Below, piece by piece: positions 11,994 to 23,465 of a stretch of DNA of 64,000 bases. The translations under genes and the position numbers were made by a program. The notes below the pieces were generated by a model. The model was given only the letters and a program-made list of their open reading frames with translations. It was not told the origin of the DNA and searched no databases. The stretch covers positions 317,468,105 to 317,532,104 of the forward strand of contig NC_073692.1 of NCBI RefSeq assembly GCF_029784155.1, given 5' to 3'. Source of the stretch: Uranotaenia lowii. Taxonomy: Eukaryota > Arthropoda > Insecta > Diptera > Culicidae. Position 1 is the first letter of the stretch. Every line of letters starts with the position of its first letter.

Positions 11994-12236
11994 AAGCAAG
12001 TTCTAAATACTTTTTAGTTCATTATTTGGAATTTCAATGACACAAAATTTAATGTGGGAAGGACATTTAAAGAAAAGGCTCAATACTGGGTAAATAAGGA
12101 CAAACAAAACATCACTCAGATGGCTAAATTCAGCGACTGATTTGAGTTTCTGAGAAAATTTCACTTGTGATAAATGCTGTTCCAGGCTCTCAAACCATCG
12201 GCTTCGTGTTTTTTCGATTTTGGGTCCGAATTTTTC
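11994..12236 (+). repeat. 238-bp direct repeat, right copy
   Basis: Second copy of 11195-11432. It differs by a few substitutions and by extra T and G bases near 12207-12213. It starts directly after the A-rich tail of the chimera. Confidence 0.8.
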
Positions 12237-13790
12237 CATTGTGCATGGGAAGGTTTATATGGAAGACCCACCCTAAAAACGGGCCGTCTCCAAAATGGAT
12301 TTTATTGGAACTAAAAGTTCTAATTATAAGCTTCCGTAACAGATATCTGTTTCTGTGACCGACACGACCGACCGACCGACAACGACATAAAAATTGGAAC
12401 AGACAAGCTGTTTTAATTTTTTTTTAAATTTGTATGTCTCTTTTTTTCGAAAACTTGAACTTTTGGATCTTGTAGACCAATCCTGTATGAGTGCAATCGA
12501 CAAAAAAATCGAGTGAATTTGGTAGAAATGACTAAAAAACAGAAATCGTGTGCTTAGCTGTGCAACGATTGGCAAATCACCTAACATGGAAAATAAAAGG
12601 TAGGCTATTGAACCTCAATTGAAAGCTTCGTGTATAACAAAGCATTCTTGCATACCCATAAATATAGTTATGAAAATTTATTAGTTTTATATAGAATTGC
12701 AATCAAAGTAATTAATTTCTCCGTTGATAGCCATTCGATTCTTTTGAAAAGGTCTTCAGATTAAAGATTGATTCTTCAGGCTCATCGGAACTTTTTTTGC
12801 ATTAGATTTTCGGACCTGGACCGTAATAATTCTGTGATGAAAAATCAATTTGTTTGAATTCTATTCAAATAGCTCAAGAAAAATATCACACAACTAAAAA
12901 ATAAACCAGATTTTGGTATAAAATCCATGAAAAGCCCATTGATATTAATTTTAGCTTTGTCGAAAAGCCAAATATTGTTCGTTGCATTAGAATGCATATT
13001 TTTTTCATAACTTTAATGCTTGTTCATTTAAAGAAAAAAAATTCTGATAAATTCCATACATTTTCCTGGATTTTCCAAAACTATTTTTCGAGGCCTTAAC
13101 CCAACACGTTCAAAGAGAACGGAATAGCTTACCTTACAAATTTCAAAGTAATATGGTTCGAATCAAGTAAACTACATAATATTTTTTAAAACTTCGTACT
13201 ATGTTTGTTTTTCAGTACATAGTTCGGGTTTGTTAAGGCCTTTCCTCTCAAATAAATCAAGTAGTTCTTTACGACACAGTTTTCAAAACAGTGTTGGAGT
13301 GTCTTCTTTTTGACAATGTTTTGATTTCATGATTTTAACAAGGGTATTCTCAGGCATTGCAAAAAATTGTGTAGGTATAGGTACAACTCGTTGCGAAACT
13401 CAATTTCTTCATCTTTCGTCGTAATTATTAAGCGGGGCAAGCCTCATTGGATAAATTTATGCAACTTGTTAGTCTATAAGATATCCCTTAAAACCGTCGG
13501 TGGCCAAGATTTTTATCAAAATAGTTTTGACCACCTGACAATAAAAGCTAAAACCAATTGCTTAAGTACAAAAACTTCACGGAAACCTTCAATTAAGTGC
13601 TCAAAAGAATGGAAACATAAATTTTTCATCGCCATCGACTGTTGCAATGATTTATGATCTTAGTACCTTCCAACACGAAAGATGTCATATATTTGTCTGT
13701 ATAGGAAAAAAAACCCAAACCAGAAAAAATAAACATTGAACATGCTCCAACAAAACTGAGTGGAAAAAAAATGAAAACACAGAAATCTGC
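12237..13790. other. AT-rich DNA, nothing recognised
   Basis: A short GACC tetranucleotide run (about 12364-12380) is the only local structure. The open frame at 13367-13657 has no recognisable domain. Confidence 0.35.
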
Positions 13791-14290
13791 AACTGCATCG
13801 ATAGATGGCGCTGCGGAGGTGGCATGGCGGCAAGCAAAATAAATGACGGTGCAAATAATGTTGTAAATCGATTGGAATAAATGCCTGTAGTACCTACTAT
13901 GAATGTATATATCTACATGAAAACTTTCGTTATGGAGCGCGCCCGGTGAATCTGAATCTTAACATGCAGCCAGCCGATATTTCGATTCGAGCTGCATGTG
14001 GGTTTGCTTGCTTGTTTGGTACGGGACTTTAACCTTAAGGTTATTCTGCATGTGGGATAAAAAAGTTTCGCTCTTGTGAGTGGGTAGAAACGATTTAATC
14101 CGATTATGGCGCTTCAGCTGCATGTTGAATCGTTCATTTTTTCGGATATGGAAGCGAATGGTTTCGGATAAAAAATGGGAAAATCTTATCAGTCAATACC
14201 GAGCTACCTATGTAATCTTCTGTGTGATTTAATTATGAGAGAGATTGAATAAGTTTCTTAGGTTTCTGTGGATTTGAAAAGTTTGAAACA
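13791..14290. other. GC-richer unique island with repeated CTGCATGT words
   Basis: Unique in the window, with mixed composition and no coding similarity. The words CTGCATGT, GCATGTGGG and AACATGCAGC recur at about 13963, 13992, 14047 and 14119. It is a candidate for retained host non-coding sequence. Confidence 0.35.
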
Positions 14291-14940
14291 TTTTTATAAG
14301 AGGTACCGTAAAACGGGGTAACATTGATCGCCGGGGTAGCTTTGATCAACATGAAATTTTTCCACATAATCATCATTAACTTAGTCTAAAGTTTAAATAT
14401 CTTGAAACTTTTTTCAACGTTTAATATCCTACATGTTAAGTTTCAAATTGAGAAAAACTTGGTATGTTTTTGAAAATTTAAATGTGAGTATAAATGTTAT
14501 TTCAAAATCTTGAAATATCTATTTTTCAAAGGCTCGCTGTTGGAATCAAAGCGTTTAGGATGATTTATGTGACAACTTTTTTCTATGTAAATTTACAGTT
14601 TTGGTGAAGTTTTTAATATATTTTGAATATAAAAAAAATAGGGACATTTTCCAAGAGTAAGCCAGTCTAGGCAACGAACAATATCAAGTGGTTAAGTTTG
14701 AAGGAAAACATTTTAGAGGAATAGTGCAGGGCCTGAATAATTGAATGAAGGCAAAATTTAATTTTTTTATTGTAGTTGGAATTTTAAAAGTTATGTTAAA
14801 AATTGAGCCCCTGAATTTATGCAGCAACATGATCCATCTTTCGATTTTAATTGTTGTTCAGCCTTAACATACGAACTGCCTTAGTTTATCAATAACTAGC
14901 ATTTGTAAATATTATGTAGGTGTTTTATCCTTTAGTTAAA

Positions 14941-15541
14941 GTTAAAAAGCAAGGTAAAATTGATAAACTAGCATTTTGAAATATTATGAAGGTGTTTTGT
15001 GTTCTTTATGATCAAGAAAACTCGTTAAAACCGTCAAAATAGAGACTGATCAATGTTACCCCAAATCATCAAGTCCTAAACAAAGACAAAATTCATTTTT
15101 AAATCAAATTTAAAATAGTCTAATAAATTTCTGCAACCATCTTGTACGTTCATAGGAGTCCAGTTCGGTTTAAAAAATATTAAACATGTCACATTCCCCT
15201 CAACAGATAAAATAATCGAGAAATATTGAAAAAAAGTGATCAATCTTACCTCGGATATTTTTCGATTATTTTTTCTGTTAAGGGGAATGTGGCATGTTTC
15301 ATATTTTTAAAACCAGTACTGGACTTCTACGAACGTAAAACATGGTTGTAGAAATTTTAAAGACTTTTTTAAATTTGATTTAAAAATCGATTTCGTCTCT
15401 GTTCAGAATTTGATGCATTGGGGTTACATTGATGAGTCTCTATTTTGACGGTTTTAACGAGTTTTCTTGATCATAAAGAACACAAAACACCTTCATAATA
15501 TTTCGAAATGCTAGTTTATCAATTTTACCTTGTTTTTTAAC
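14941..15541. repeat. 600-bp palindrome
   Basis: Arms 14941-15225 and about 15260-15541 are inverted copies, centred near 15241 with almost no spacer. The left arm starts GTTAAAAAGCAAGGTAAAAT and the right arm ends ATTTTACCTTGTTTTTTAAC. GATCAATGTTACCCC and its variants occur in both arms. A transcript crossing it would fold into long double-stranded RNA. Confidence 0.8.
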
Positions 15542-15930
15542 TTTTTTTTAACATAGCATAGCATAGCATAGGGTGACTACTCACATCTTGCATTGGCTGA
15601 TACACGTGGTACAACTATTGATCAAGGCCAACACAAGATGCCAAAACAAGTATCTGGATTAAATACTCGTTTCAAGTGCTGGTATTGAGTATTAGTGTGG
15701 TACCACAATGCACACCGTGGCAAGTCAATGTAATCATAGAAGGGATGGTCTAAAACAGCTAAATAAACTTTTCAGGTGCAGAGAACTCATACGACCCTAC
15801 ATACAGTGGATGCTGTTTTCAGACAGGAGTGGGGAAGGTTTTTCAAGGTTACGGGAAATCCTACTTGGCAAATACGATTGATGAAAAATAACTACATGAT
15901 TTACAAATAAATACAAAAATAAACATATGA
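15363..15930 (+). mobile_element. MITE-LINE chimera, copy 2
   Basis: Paralogue of 11433-11993. Here the left 190 bp is part of the right arm of the palindrome, so the LINE-like part (from about 15550, CATAGCATAGCATAGG) appears to have landed in the TTTTAACTTT arm. This locus is therefore likely to resemble the source of the other copy. It ends with the same A-rich tail. Confidence 0.65.
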
Positions 15931-17040
15931 ATTCAAAAACAATTGAACGAGCTCACCAATTTTGTGATGTACCCAGCTGAGTTCAAAGGGGCTTTTCTGA
16001 GATGTGGAACCAACGGACCACCTTTCGAAAAACTAAGGCCAATCCACGCACTTTAAATAACACCTCATTTTTACAAATTTTCACTTTTTTCGAATAAACT
16101 GACGAAAATTAGGAACTTGAAAAAAAACGTCATTTCCCTGTCGCTGACTACTTCGATCTCCCTGCTTTTTAACTTTTTTCTTAAACATAAATAATCGAAA
16201 AAAGAACAATGATGCTGCATACAGTTAGGGGCAAAATTATAACAATTGCTAAATAGTTTTAGCTTTCAAATACAAATGACACATTCCACCGTGACGTGAA
16301 ATCGCTTTTCCGGACTTTTCTGCACTGTTATAATTTTAGAAGTCAACCAATTTATTTGAAAATGAAAAAAATTGTGGCAAACGGTCGCAAATTGAGTTTC
16401 CTTCAAAATGAATATAATTTGGTCATTTTAAAATTTAAGTTGTTTTTGTTGTGATTGATAACTTTTGTGACGTGAATTCACGCTAGAATTAACCATTTTG
16501 GACTTTAGTACATACATCTTTGATTTCCTGTTCTCTCTGTGAAAATAGAATATCGGTGTCTTCAAATGAGTTGTAAACAAAACAATTACCCACAATTTGA
16601 TGTACAAAGCATCTTGATTGAACAAAAACGAACGAAGTTATGCTTATTTGAAGTTGTGACGTGAATTCACTCAGTTCAAACAGAACAGGGTAGTTGACTG
16701 AATTCACGTCACGAAATATAAAGTTATACTGTGTTTATGCTGAACCATTTTTGGAGCCTTAAAATTTTATGTACACTTTCCAAAACGATATTTTGTTGTT
16801 CCGACTTTTACAATCATAAATTTTCAGTATCTGCACCTAACTTTTTCCTTATTTTGATTGGCACTTGAATAGCAGCATATTGAGGGATCATATGTTAAAA
16901 TTACTACTGTCTTCATTTAAAGATTCACCCAAAAAAAAATTTATTTTATTTTCAATCTTTTTGTATTTTCATTCCAAAATAATGAACCTATTGAAAAAAT
17001 CAACTAAATTATGCTCGATTTGTAAAAATCCGACCATCTG

Positions 17041-19198
17041 CTTGCTTATGCTTATGCTTATGATACATACACAGCCAGATCTTGTCAGCATCCCGGTGAG
17101 TAGTAAAAGTACATTCTTAACACGGCCGGGCCCACTGTGCAGTATTGGACGCAGAGACAACTGGAACACAGGGGAGGAAGGAACGTGGACAACAGTACCA
17201 TACGTTCCCATGATAAGTTATATCTATCGTTGGGAGCTCATTGGCTAGAAAGTAATGTGCTCCTAGATGCCGGTCCTTGATTACTCTTTCTCAATTTGGA
17301 TGGAAATGAGTGTATTTCACACAGAAACTCAAAATCTAAAGTAGTTGTTTCAAAAATGTTCTGCATTAAACATCAAAAAGCAAATTAAAATATTTTCCTC
17401 AAATTTTAAATTAGTCAATTTTGAATTTCTCTGTACCTCATTCATGGTCTATGACCTTGGATATAGCGCCATTACTCGCTCTTGGAAAGAAACATGAGAA
17501 ACAGAAAAAATAATTAGAATCTTCATAAAATCTTTTGAAACTTACTCTTGCAAAAGATTTTATGGTGGAAATCATAAAAATGACATTATCGTGTACGTAC
17601 CTTTTCTTTAAAAATAGAACTCACCAGCTCGAAAATTTAAATTAAAAAAAATCTCTTAGGCTTATAAGAAGCAAAAACAAAGACCAATCATTATATTTTT
17701 AAATCTACCAATATTCTTCCTTCAATAATAGTTAATTTCTGCAAAACAACCCTTGAACTTGACAACAATCAACATAGTTTTATGTCTAACAAAAAATGCT
17801 CTGGATTGACACTTTCGATTCCATCAACCAAAACCAATTAAATTTTTATACATTCATGGAGCTCCTTTTGTGGCCATCAATTTTGATAATTTAATAATTT
17901 AAAATTGCAATAGGGGGGCATCCATAAATTACGTAACGCTCTTAGGGGGGGAGGGGGTAAGCTCAAGTGTTACAACTTGTGACATAGGGGAGGGGGGGAG
18001 GTATGCTCATCGTTACGTAACGATTTTCCTTAAAAGTTTCAGTTTTATCGCTACTATTTTTAAGTCATGCAATTTTTGCAGAATGATATGCAAACCAAAA
18101 TCAGCTTAAAATTTGTAAGCTCCAACATAATTGAAACTAGTTTGAAACCTTTCCTTTTTAAAGACTCTGAGATAGACTCCTTAAAAAGTGTATTGAATAT
18201 ATGTGAAATATCTAGCGGAAAACCGAATATTTGTAAATTTACCCCCAAGAACTCAATTCAACCAAAAGACGAAAATTTTACAATTTTTCTCAATTGGTAT
18301 AAAAAATGCAGTTTTGATTATTCCGACGAATATTACTAAGTGGAGTATATTTTGCATAACAAGTGCTTTAGGAGTATGAACAAAATAAAGTAAACAAGGT
18401 AGATCATCAGTTAACAAGCACAGAGCAACTCGCAATAAGACAATCAATATATTTTATCAGAGAGTTATCATTAATGAGTACTAAGAAGCGATTTGGATAG
18501 ATATTTATTCCGTTTTGAAGAACATGAAAGAAATTATGTTAAAATCTTTTTTTATCTCAAGAAACCAGTAAACGAAAACCTGGGGGGGGGGGGGGGGTTA
18601 TTATCCGCGTTACGTAATTTTCATAGGGGGGTACGTCGAAATGTTACGATCTGTGACATACGGGGGGGAGGGGGTTAAAAAAGTGCATTTTTTGCGTTAC
18701 GTAATTTATGGATGCCGCCTAGATGGAAATATAATACTTAGCTTTGCATCCTAGTTTAGCACGCAGTCCATTTTTTAACACGTTGTTGTTGATGGGATAT
18801 TTCAGCCATATCATCAGCCAAATGAATCATGATTTGAATCACATTATTTTCTTTAAGTGTTCGAATTCTTGCAATTTCTTCTCACATACGTATGAATATG
18901 TGTGTATGTAGATACATAAGTAAGTACAATTCACTACCCTTCCGAGTAAAGAATGTAAACATCCGGCGAACCGTTCCCCACGCAATTGAAGCAAAAACAG
19001 CGCTCGAAAAAACCCAATAAAACGATATAAATTATCACATCGAACTATCTCTAGCACGATACACATTCGTTGGATATCCGGTTAAAGCTACTAATTAAAA
19101 TTTCTGTTTAATTTCCACTTTTAACATAAAAATTTATGCAATTTTTCACGGCCCGGACGAAAACAAAAACGCGTGCGTCGCCCAGAACTCATGGCTTC
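17041..19198 (-). mobile_element. Retroposon insertion with 20-bp target duplications
   Basis: The 20-bp sequence TGTAAAAATCCGACCATCTG occurs exactly at 17021-17040 and 19199-19218. The inserted DNA, read on the minus strand, ends in a short repeat tail, CATAAGCATAAGCATAAGC (about 17041-17062), typical of some LINEs and their dependents. Without the nested MITE it is about 1.35 kb. No RT or endonuclease blocks were seen. The minus-strand head (GAAGCCATGAGTTCTGGGCG) is GC-richer and could be a captured or 5' UTR-like sequence. Confidence 0.6.
17913..18719. mobile_element. 807-bp TA-flanked MITE (family G, ACGTAACG words)
   Basis: The right end, read on the reverse strand, begins GGCGGCATCCATAAATTACG. 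The left end begins GGGGGGCATCCATAAATTAC. TA flanks are at 17911-17912 and 18720-18721. The word GTTACGTAA(CG) recurs near 17930, 18012, 18608 and 18695, and a GTGACATA..GGGGG block occurs in both halves (17980 and 18652). A 90-codon open frame (18067-18339) has no recognised domain. A G17 tract lies at 18582-18598. Confidence 0.75.
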
Positions 19199-20154
19199 TG
19201 TAAAAATCCGACCATCTGGAGGGTCAAAACAGCTTTCAAAGCAAATTTTTCATATAAAATTTAACAAAAACCAAATTTTGTGACGTAAATTCACTCATTC
19301 GATTTAGAATCGTCTCATCATTTTTAAAGAAAATCTAATTTTTTTTTTATTTAAAACAATGTAAGAGTTTTCTCGTAAAATTAAAAACTTTTCTTTTTTG
19401 TGACGTGAATTCACTCAAATGCGACTGTTTTTGTTCGCTTTTCAAACCAACTACATACATTGGATATAAACAAATTATTTTTTATACAAAATGAAGTTGT
19501 GTTTTTTGGCTTCTGAACATACTGAAAATATTTCCAAAAAAAATCCATATTTTAAAATTAATGATTTTGTAAAAGTTGTCAAAAACACCACTTTTTCCAA
19601 CAAAAAAACTGATTTTCAAAATCATCTTAAACATGTGTAAAAAAAACTTGTTTCTCTTTTTTCCGTTGGTTTTGTGTGTTTTCAATTATCAAAATTATAG
19701 ACAATTTTGAGATTTTTTGATACGCGAACGGATAAAAATCACTTTTGAGCGGTACAAGCGCGTGGAATGTGTCAAATGTAATTTCACCTTCACACATTCT
19801 CCAAGGCCCCCTCATTAATTCCATTTACATTTATTTTTCTAAGTTAACCATTTGATAGGGTTCCTATCTATTTGTCCAATACGGGCTTACTCTTGGAAAA
19901 TGTCCTTATTTTTAAAATATCAAAAATTTATCATTAAATGACTATAAAAATAGCATATAACTATACATGCACAAAGATAAAAAAGTTGTTCTTTCACATT
20001 CAACAGCCCTTTTACTTCTAAATAAATGCTTTTTGGTTTTATCAGGAGAGCTGTTTGTTTGGGAGCCTTCGGAAAATGAAATATTTTAAGAATTAAGAAT
20101 TTCATTTTCACTAACAGAAAAAAGTTCAAATACAATCCAAATTTTGTTTATTTA

Positions 20155-21660
20155 ATACTCAATACTTTTTCAAGCTTCGCTTGATAGAGCCATCTTCCCT
20201 CTACTATGGAAGGAAGCTTACATGTTCCCGGTTCATAAAAAAGGAGATAGGAGATATATTAACGATTACCGTGGAATCTCTGCTTTATGTTCTATTGCCA
20301 AACTATTTGAATTGGTGGTCTTGGATCCTTTTTTCACGTCCTGCAAAAATTACATCTCCAATGATCAGCACGGATTCATGCCCAAACGCTCTACAACAAG
20401 TAACTTGCTAACGTTCACTTCTGTTGTGCATGAAAGTTTTGCTGCCAAATCTCAAACTGATGCAATCTACACCGATCTGTCCGCTGCATTCGACAAGGTG
20501 AACCATGAGATTGCCATCGGAAAACTCGAACGCTTAGGAATCTGTGGTACGCTACTGGGCTGGTTCCGCAGTTACTTAACCGGTCGTAAATTGATTGTTC
20601 GAACGGGTGACACCTTTTCCAGGCAGTTCCCAGCCACCTCTGGTGTGCCCCAAGGTAGCCATCTAGGACCGATCATTTTCCTAATTTATTTCAACGACGT
20701 GTTGTCACTCCTCGACGTCCCCAAACTCTGCTATGCCGATGACCTAAAACTATTTTACACCATAAACGACCACGACGACATAAATTTTCTGCAATGTCAA
20801 TTTAACCTCTTCGCTGGTTGGTGCGACCTTAACTGTCTGCCATTAAACCGCAACAAATGTGCAGTCATCAGCTTTTCTCGTAAGCGGCAACCTTTAATCG
20901 CGGAGTACTTCCTAGGAGACGGACCTATCTCACGTGTGAACAACGTTAACGATCTTGGCGTAATCTTAGATCAGCGCTTGGAATTCAAGGCACACACCAA
21001 CTACGTGATTGACAAAGCATCCAGAAGTCTCGGTTTCATTTTCAGAGTGGCGAAGGACTTCAAGGATGTGTATTGCTTGAAAAGCCTATACTGCAGCATT
21101 GTTCGTTCCATCCTTGAATACGCATCAGCTGTCTGGTGTCCCTACTACCAGAACGGTGTCGATCGGCTCGAGGCTATCCAGCGGCGCTTCTTGCGATACG
21201 CCCTTAGACACCTGAACTGGCAAGACCCTTTTCGCTTACCTAGCTACGAAAATCGATGCCGCCTCATAGATATCGATACTCTTCAAGCTCGCAGACAAGC
21301 AACACGTGCCTCATTCGTCGCCGACCTCCTGTCATTGCGAATCGACTGTCCCACGCTACTGGAGGCTATTCCGCTTAGTGTACGACCCCGTGGTCTTAGA
21401 ATTCTGGATCTTCAGTTGTACATTCCCCTTCGAATGAACAACTACGGAGCTAACAGCGCCCTCATCGGCGCAATGAGATCGTTCAACCGTTTCTCGGCGC
21501 ATTTTGACTTCGACGTTTCGAGGGATGTTTTCCGAAGAAAAGTGATACGGACCTTGAGAACCCCATAGTTAGACTTAATGTTATGTTTTTAATTTTTAAT
21601 TTTAAGTAATCATTAGGATCCGTTGATAAGAAATAAATAACAAATAACAAATAACAAATT
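20155..21660 (+). mobile_element. 5'-truncated non-LTR retrotransposon
   Basis: It begins within the RT domain; the frame is open back to a stop at 20153-20155. It ends with a short tandem tail of ATAAATAACAAATAACAAAT type (about 21630-21660). It lies in the right arm of the inverted-repeat element, whose sequence resumes on both sides. The surviving open frame is intact, which suggests a fairly young insertion. Confidence 0.8.
20222..21568 (+). CDS. Non-LTR retrotransposon reverse transcriptase (C-terminal ORF2 part)
   Basis: 448 codons without a stop. It would copy element RNA into DNA at a nicked target site. RT motifs in order: FPVHKKGDRR (residues 2-11), DLSAAFDKVNH with the catalytic Asp (85-95), SGVPQGSHLGP (140-150), YADDLKLF with the catalytic Asp pair (171-178; codons 20732-20755) and a WCDLNCLPLN block after it. 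The C-terminal part (EYASAVWCPYY, LEAIQRRFLRYALR) is typical of Jockey/CR1-group elements; no RNase H domain or CCHC knuckle was seen. The frame continues upstream of the Met as IFPLLWKEAY, so the true protein is longer and this copy is 5'-truncated: it lacks endonuclease and ORF1 and cannot be autonomous. Confidence 0.85.
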   Translation: MFPVHKKGDRRYINDYRGISALCSIAKLFELVVLDPFFTSCKNYISNDQHGFMPKRSTTSNLLTFTSVVHESFAAKSQTDAIYTDLSAAFDKVNHEIAIGKLERLGICGTLLGWFRSYLTGRKLIVRTGDTFSRQFPATSGVPQGSHLGPIIFLIYFNDVLSLLDVPKLCYADDLKLFYTINDHDDINFLQCQFNLFAGWCDLNCLPLNRNKCAVISFSRKRQPLIAEYFLGDGPISRVNNVNDLGVILDQRLEFKAHTNYVIDKASRSLGFIFRVAKDFKDVYCLKSLYCSIVRSILEYASAVWCPYYQNGVDRLEAIQRRFLRYALRHLNWQDPFRLPSYENRCRLIDIDTLQARRQATRASFVADLLSLRIDCPTLLEAIPLSVRPRGLRILDLQLYIPLRMNNYGANSALIGAMRSFNRFSAHFDFDVSRDVFRRKVIRTLRTP

Positions 21661-21792
21661 AATAGACGTATGAACGTAGAAAACGGTTTTCGAAAATTCA
21701 AACTTTAGAATAAGTTATTGATGATAATTTGGAAAAAAATATTGTTGGTCAAAGTTACCTCGGTGATCAAACTGACCCCGTTTTACCCTTTA

Positions 21793-22529
21793 AGAAATGA
21801 GTACTATTTTGGTCAGCGTATGCAAACGTGAAAAAGTAATGGCCAATGTCATGGATAGTTATTTACGTATATGAATATGACAATTAAATGTTAATAAAGA
21901 ATTACTCTATTCCACCACTGAAAACTGTGTTGAATTTTTAATTTCAATTCTTTATAAGCTAACATTAATTTTTTTTCGAATCTACTTAACCCATTCGAGA
22001 CGGAGGCCTTTTCACGACATTCGAACTCATAGTACTTCACTCTTAGATAACTTTTATGTCGTTTGTTTTTCATCAAAACCATTTCCCAATACATTTTGCT
22101 TAACATTTGCGGATTCCATTGGTATAAGAACATTATTTTTCCGAGCAATAGTAAATTCACAATGAAAGATTGTTCTGACAAAGGTACAAAAATTCCATTG
22201 CACACACGGTGTTCAATCGGTCTCGAATGGGTTAAAAAGATGCATTTTTAAAATTTTAAACAATTAAAAGTTGAATAAAAATTTCAAAAAACCTTTTTCA
22301 GTTTATTGAAAAATCTGCTTTCACTTTTTCAATTCAAATGTATTATACCCATGAATCACTACTGTTGTCTTCCTGATGATATTTCATTGAAATGATATAT
22401 AAAATAGGGATTATTTCAAGTTTTTTATGTTTTTATTTTTTTCCGGCTGGATTACATGTGGTTAAAATTTTGAAATTCATATCACTGAGATTTTACTACT
22501 TATTATTTTACAATTATAAAATGTAATGT
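21793..22529. other. AT-rich DNA, nothing recognised
   Basis: No terminal repeats or coding signal. Open frames at 21891-22205 and 22063-22251 overlap on opposite strands and look like chance. Confidence 0.35.
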
Positions 22530-22990
22530 ACTAATTTACAGAATCCTCTCATCATTTTTAAAGAAGATATTTTTTTGTTATAAAACGATAAAAATTTCTC
22601 GTAAAATAAATCTGTTTTCGTTATTTTTGAAGTTAATTCCTTCATTTGCGACTGCTTTTGTTCGATTTTTAAAACAACCCCGTTGAATATAAATAAATTC
22701 TTTTTTTGTAAAAATGAGGCAGCATTTCCTGGCTTAAAAACTTCCAAAAAAAATTCAAAACAAATCAATCAATATTTAAATAAAAAGGTTTTGTAAAAGT
22801 TGTCAACAATTACACTTTTTCCATCAAACATTTGGCTTGCAAAACTATTTAAAACATGTTGATAAATTTTTTTTCCCTTTTTTTAGTCAGTTTTGTGTGA
22901 TTTGAATAATCAATATTATTGACAAGTTTTAGATTTACTGATACTGATCACTTGATATTGATCAAATTTATTTTGAAGTAAGCTTCGATT
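22530..22990 (+). mobile_element. Diverged relative of the 16271-19779 element (right part)
   Basis: Collinear with about 19300-19740 at roughly 70% identity by eye. Shared blocks include CTCATCATTTTTAAAGAA, TTTGTAAAAGTTGTCAA and GTTTTGTGTG. The GTGACGTGAATTCAC word is decayed here. Confidence 0.6.
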
Positions 22991-23465
22991 AAATTTTAAA
23001 CGCATTGACCAATGTAAACAACAGTTTCAACATGACTGGTATTACTATTTCCATAAAAATATTTATCATCTTTGAAAGTTTTTGAAAACAAATGTGAATT
23101 TTTGTGTGTGAATAACCATTCAATATTGCCTTTCTATTAGATTTTACTGCAAACCTGATTAACTGTTTAAACCATGATCCGTGTTGATCAATTTTGTTTT
23201 ATCTTATCATGTATAGATAATTTCTTGTTTCATCTATTTTTTTCATGTTTAAACTTGTTTAAGTTTGTTTTATATTGATGTTTCATGTTTTTGTTTCCAA
23301 TCAATCTTGTTTAATCATGTTGTATATGACTTCAACTGTTTCTGTCAAGTTTTTTTTTAAATTTCATCTTGTTGCATTTGGTTTTATTTATTTTTGCTAT
23401 TAAGAATCGTTGAGCTCTGTCACTCAAAGATATTGATGTGACATGCGATCAGAATTTTAAAATTC
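22991..23465. other. AT-rich DNA, nothing recognised
   Basis: The words CATGTTT and TTGTTT recur (about 23210-23340), suggesting an old simple repeat. No gene. Confidence 0.35.

Larger units (their letters stand above)
16271..19779. mobile_element. Element with repeated GTGACGTGAATTCAC words, interrupted
   Basis: 18-bp inverted ends ACAAATGACACATTCCAC (16272-16289) and GTGGAATGTGTCAAATGT (19762-19779, one mismatch). A word close to TGTGACGTGAATTCACTC occurs at 16291, 16466, 16655, 16699 (reverse), 19279 and 19399. A retroposon (17041-19198) interrupts it. A diverged relative lies at 22530-22990. No transposase is visible, and no TSD was established. Confidence 0.55.
14306..21790. mobile_element. 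Long TA-flanked inverted-repeat element (family A), heavily interrupted
   Basis: The left end begins CCGTAAAACGGGGTAACATT. The right end on the reverse strand begins AAGGGTAAAACGGGGTCAGT. TA flanks are at 14304-14305 and 21791-21792. The arms can be followed inward by eye: 14360-14665 pairs with 19875-20150 plus 21665-21760, including the segment GGACATTTTCCAAGAGTAAG (14642-14661) and its reverse complement (about 19880-19905). The 7.5-kb span results from later insertions: the palindrome and chimera (14941-15930), the word element (16271-19779) and a LINE (20155-21660). Confidence 0.6.

Noticed and set aside
16865..17248. 127-codon open frame
   Set aside because: It crosses the 20-bp target duplication and the tail of a minus-strand retroposon, so it cannot be one gene.
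14306..21790. Whole 7.5-kb span as a single autonomous transposon
   Set aside because: Its length is explained by later insertions, and the only coding region belongs to an inserted LINE.
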